A DNA stretch of 6,887 bases from Enterocloster bolteae (GTDB taxonomy: Bacteria; Bacillota_A; Clostridia; Lachnospirales; Lachnospiraceae): contig JAETTS010000134.1 in the NCBI GenBank assembly GCA_021769025.1, positions 1 through 6,887 on the forward strand, written 5' to 3'. Made by a program: the position numbers and the translations under genes. The notes under the pieces were generated by a model. The model did no database searches. It was not told the DNA's origin and saw nothing but the letters and a program-made list of their open reading frames with translations. Within the stretch, counting starts at the first letter, position 1, and every line of letters starts with the position of its first letter. Below are positions 6,031 through 6,887 of this stretch, one piece after another.

Positions 6031-6031
6031 C

Positions 6032-6077
6032 AAAAAACACACCGGACACCCCTTTCATTCTTCCACGGTATCCGGTG
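6032..6077 (-). terminator. Rho-independent terminator of the MBL-fold hydrolase gene
   Basis: On the minus strand CACCGGATACC (6067-6077) pairs with GGTGTCCGGTG (6040-6050), 11 pairs with one G-U, around a 16-base loop. TGTTTTTT follows (T run at 6032-6037). It lies about 40 bases past the TAG stop at 6116-6118. Confidence 0.9.
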
Positions 6078-6115
6078 CACTTTACTTCTTTTTCCCTTTC
6101 AAAACCTTCTCAAAC

Positions 6116-6887
6116 CTAAATCTCAATATCAATCCCATCATACGCCGCTATAAACCCATACTCCCGAAATGCCTCTTCCATCTCCTCCTGGAACGGCCCA
6201 AAGGTATGTACAAAATGAGTTGCCACAAAAATCGTATGTTCATCCGCCATATGGCTGTTAAACATCCTCTCTTGAACCCTTCGGTCATCCTCGAATCCCA
6301 TGTGGTTTTCAAAATAAGACGGCCCATTACAACAGGTGCAATCAAGCACCACCCCGTCAAAGTGCTCTCCCTCCAGGGCCTCCCACGTCTCCTCCGAAAA
6401 ATACGCCGTGTCATGGGCATACAGAAGGGTCTTTCCGTCTTTCCGAAGAATGTACAGGTGGCACTCCTGGGTCTTGTCATGATTGGCCGGCAGAGCTTTC
6501 ACAGAAAAGCTTCCCATATCCTTTTCCTCAAAATTCCGGATGCATAGTACCTTCAAATACTCCGGAATCTTCTCTGCCCCTGCCTCTTTCAGCTTATCAC
6601 ACACCGTAGGATTCCCCACCACCGTCAGTTTTCCGGGAACCGTTGACATGGAAAACGGCGGTGCAATATGCAAAAGTTCCTCCGGATAAAAATGATCACA
6701 GTGAGCATGGGTAATCATCAGGTATTCAATCTGATTCATGTCCAATCCGCCATACCGCATATGGTCAAAGACATCTGCCGAGAAATCGATCATCAATTCA
6801 TCATCAATCTGGCAGCTAGTCCGGCTCCGAAAATTCCTTCCTCCCATCTTCCGTATTTTCTCACAATATTTACACTTACAAAAAATA
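6116..6887 (-). CDS. PhnP-like MBL-fold metallohydrolase (N-terminus cut by window edge)
   Basis: This is a cytoplasmic metallo-beta-lactamase-fold hydrolase. The frame is open to the right edge without a stop, so the ATG at 6845-6847 is internal, not the true start; about 10-20 N-terminal residues are missing. Just upstream of that Met the frame reads FCKCKYCEKIRK, matching the GCECAAC-type cysteine cluster near the N-terminus of PhnP, followed by GGRNFRSR and a strand ending LMIDFSAD. The metal motif HAHCDH is encoded at 6692-6709. Further candidate ligands are the His of ANHD, the Asp of YAHDTAYF and the His of VATHFVHT. PhnP is a cyclic phosphodiesterase of phosphonate breakdown, but no phn genes are here, so the substrate is unknown; a phosphodiester or other small ester is plausible. 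It has its own terminator at 6032-6077 and is a separate unit from the Rpn-like gene. Confidence 0.88.
   Translation of the reverse strand, partial: IFCKCKYCEKIRKMGGRNFRSRTSCQIDDELMIDFSADVFDHMRYGGLDMNQIEYLMITHAHCDHFYPEELLHIAPPFSMSTVPGKLTVVGNPTVCDKLKEAGAEKIPEYLKVLCIRNFEEKDMGSFSVKALPANHDKTQECHLYILRKDGKTLLYAHDTAYFSEETWEALEGEHFDGVVLDCTCCNGPSYFENHMGFEDDRRVQERMFNSHMADEHTIFVATHFVHTFGPFQEEMEEAFREYGFIAAYDGIDIEI

Overview
The window looks like chromosomal DNA from a low-to-moderate GC Firmicute, most likely a Lachnospiraceae-type gut Clostridium relative. This rests on strong AGGAGG-type ribosome binding sites, a class III (Firmicutes-type) fructose-1,6-bisphosphatase, and the style of the M23 peptidase, Rpn-like nuclease and MBL protein. 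It is an inference from family distribution, not from a marker gene. No rRNA, tRNA, CRISPR array, insertion sequence or prophage was seen.

Layout: (1) 1-1614, minus strand: class III fructose-1,6-bisphosphatase (fbp), cut at its C-terminus by the left edge of the window. (2) 1615-1952: a 338-base gap holding the fbp leader, with several inverted repeats that can fold in mutually exclusive ways, and the terminator of the next gene. (3) 1953-3074, minus: membrane-anchored M23 (LytM-type) peptidase. (4) 3075-3257: divergent promoter region. (5) 3258-4811, plus: BCCT-family transporter, ending in a terminator that probably serves both strands. (6) 4850-5815, minus: Rpn/YhgA-like PD-(D/E)XK nuclease, with a well-placed internal ribosome binding site and ATG that could make a separate C-terminal protein of 95 residues. 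(7) 5816-6115: a 300-base gap with a strong promoter, a hairpin-bearing leader, a second extended -10 promoter and the terminator of the next gene. (8) 6116-6887, minus: PhnP-like MBL-fold hydrolase whose N-terminus lies beyond the right edge.

The genes look like separate transcription units (gluconeogenesis, envelope, osmolyte/quaternary amine uptake, nuclease, hydrolase), since each visible 3' end has its own terminator. No multi-gene pathway is evident. The points most worth a second look are the possible intragenic small protein inside the Rpn-like gene (Rpn antitoxins in Escherichia coli are made this way), the BCCT transporter whose glycine motif carries an aspartate, and the folded leader upstream of fbp.
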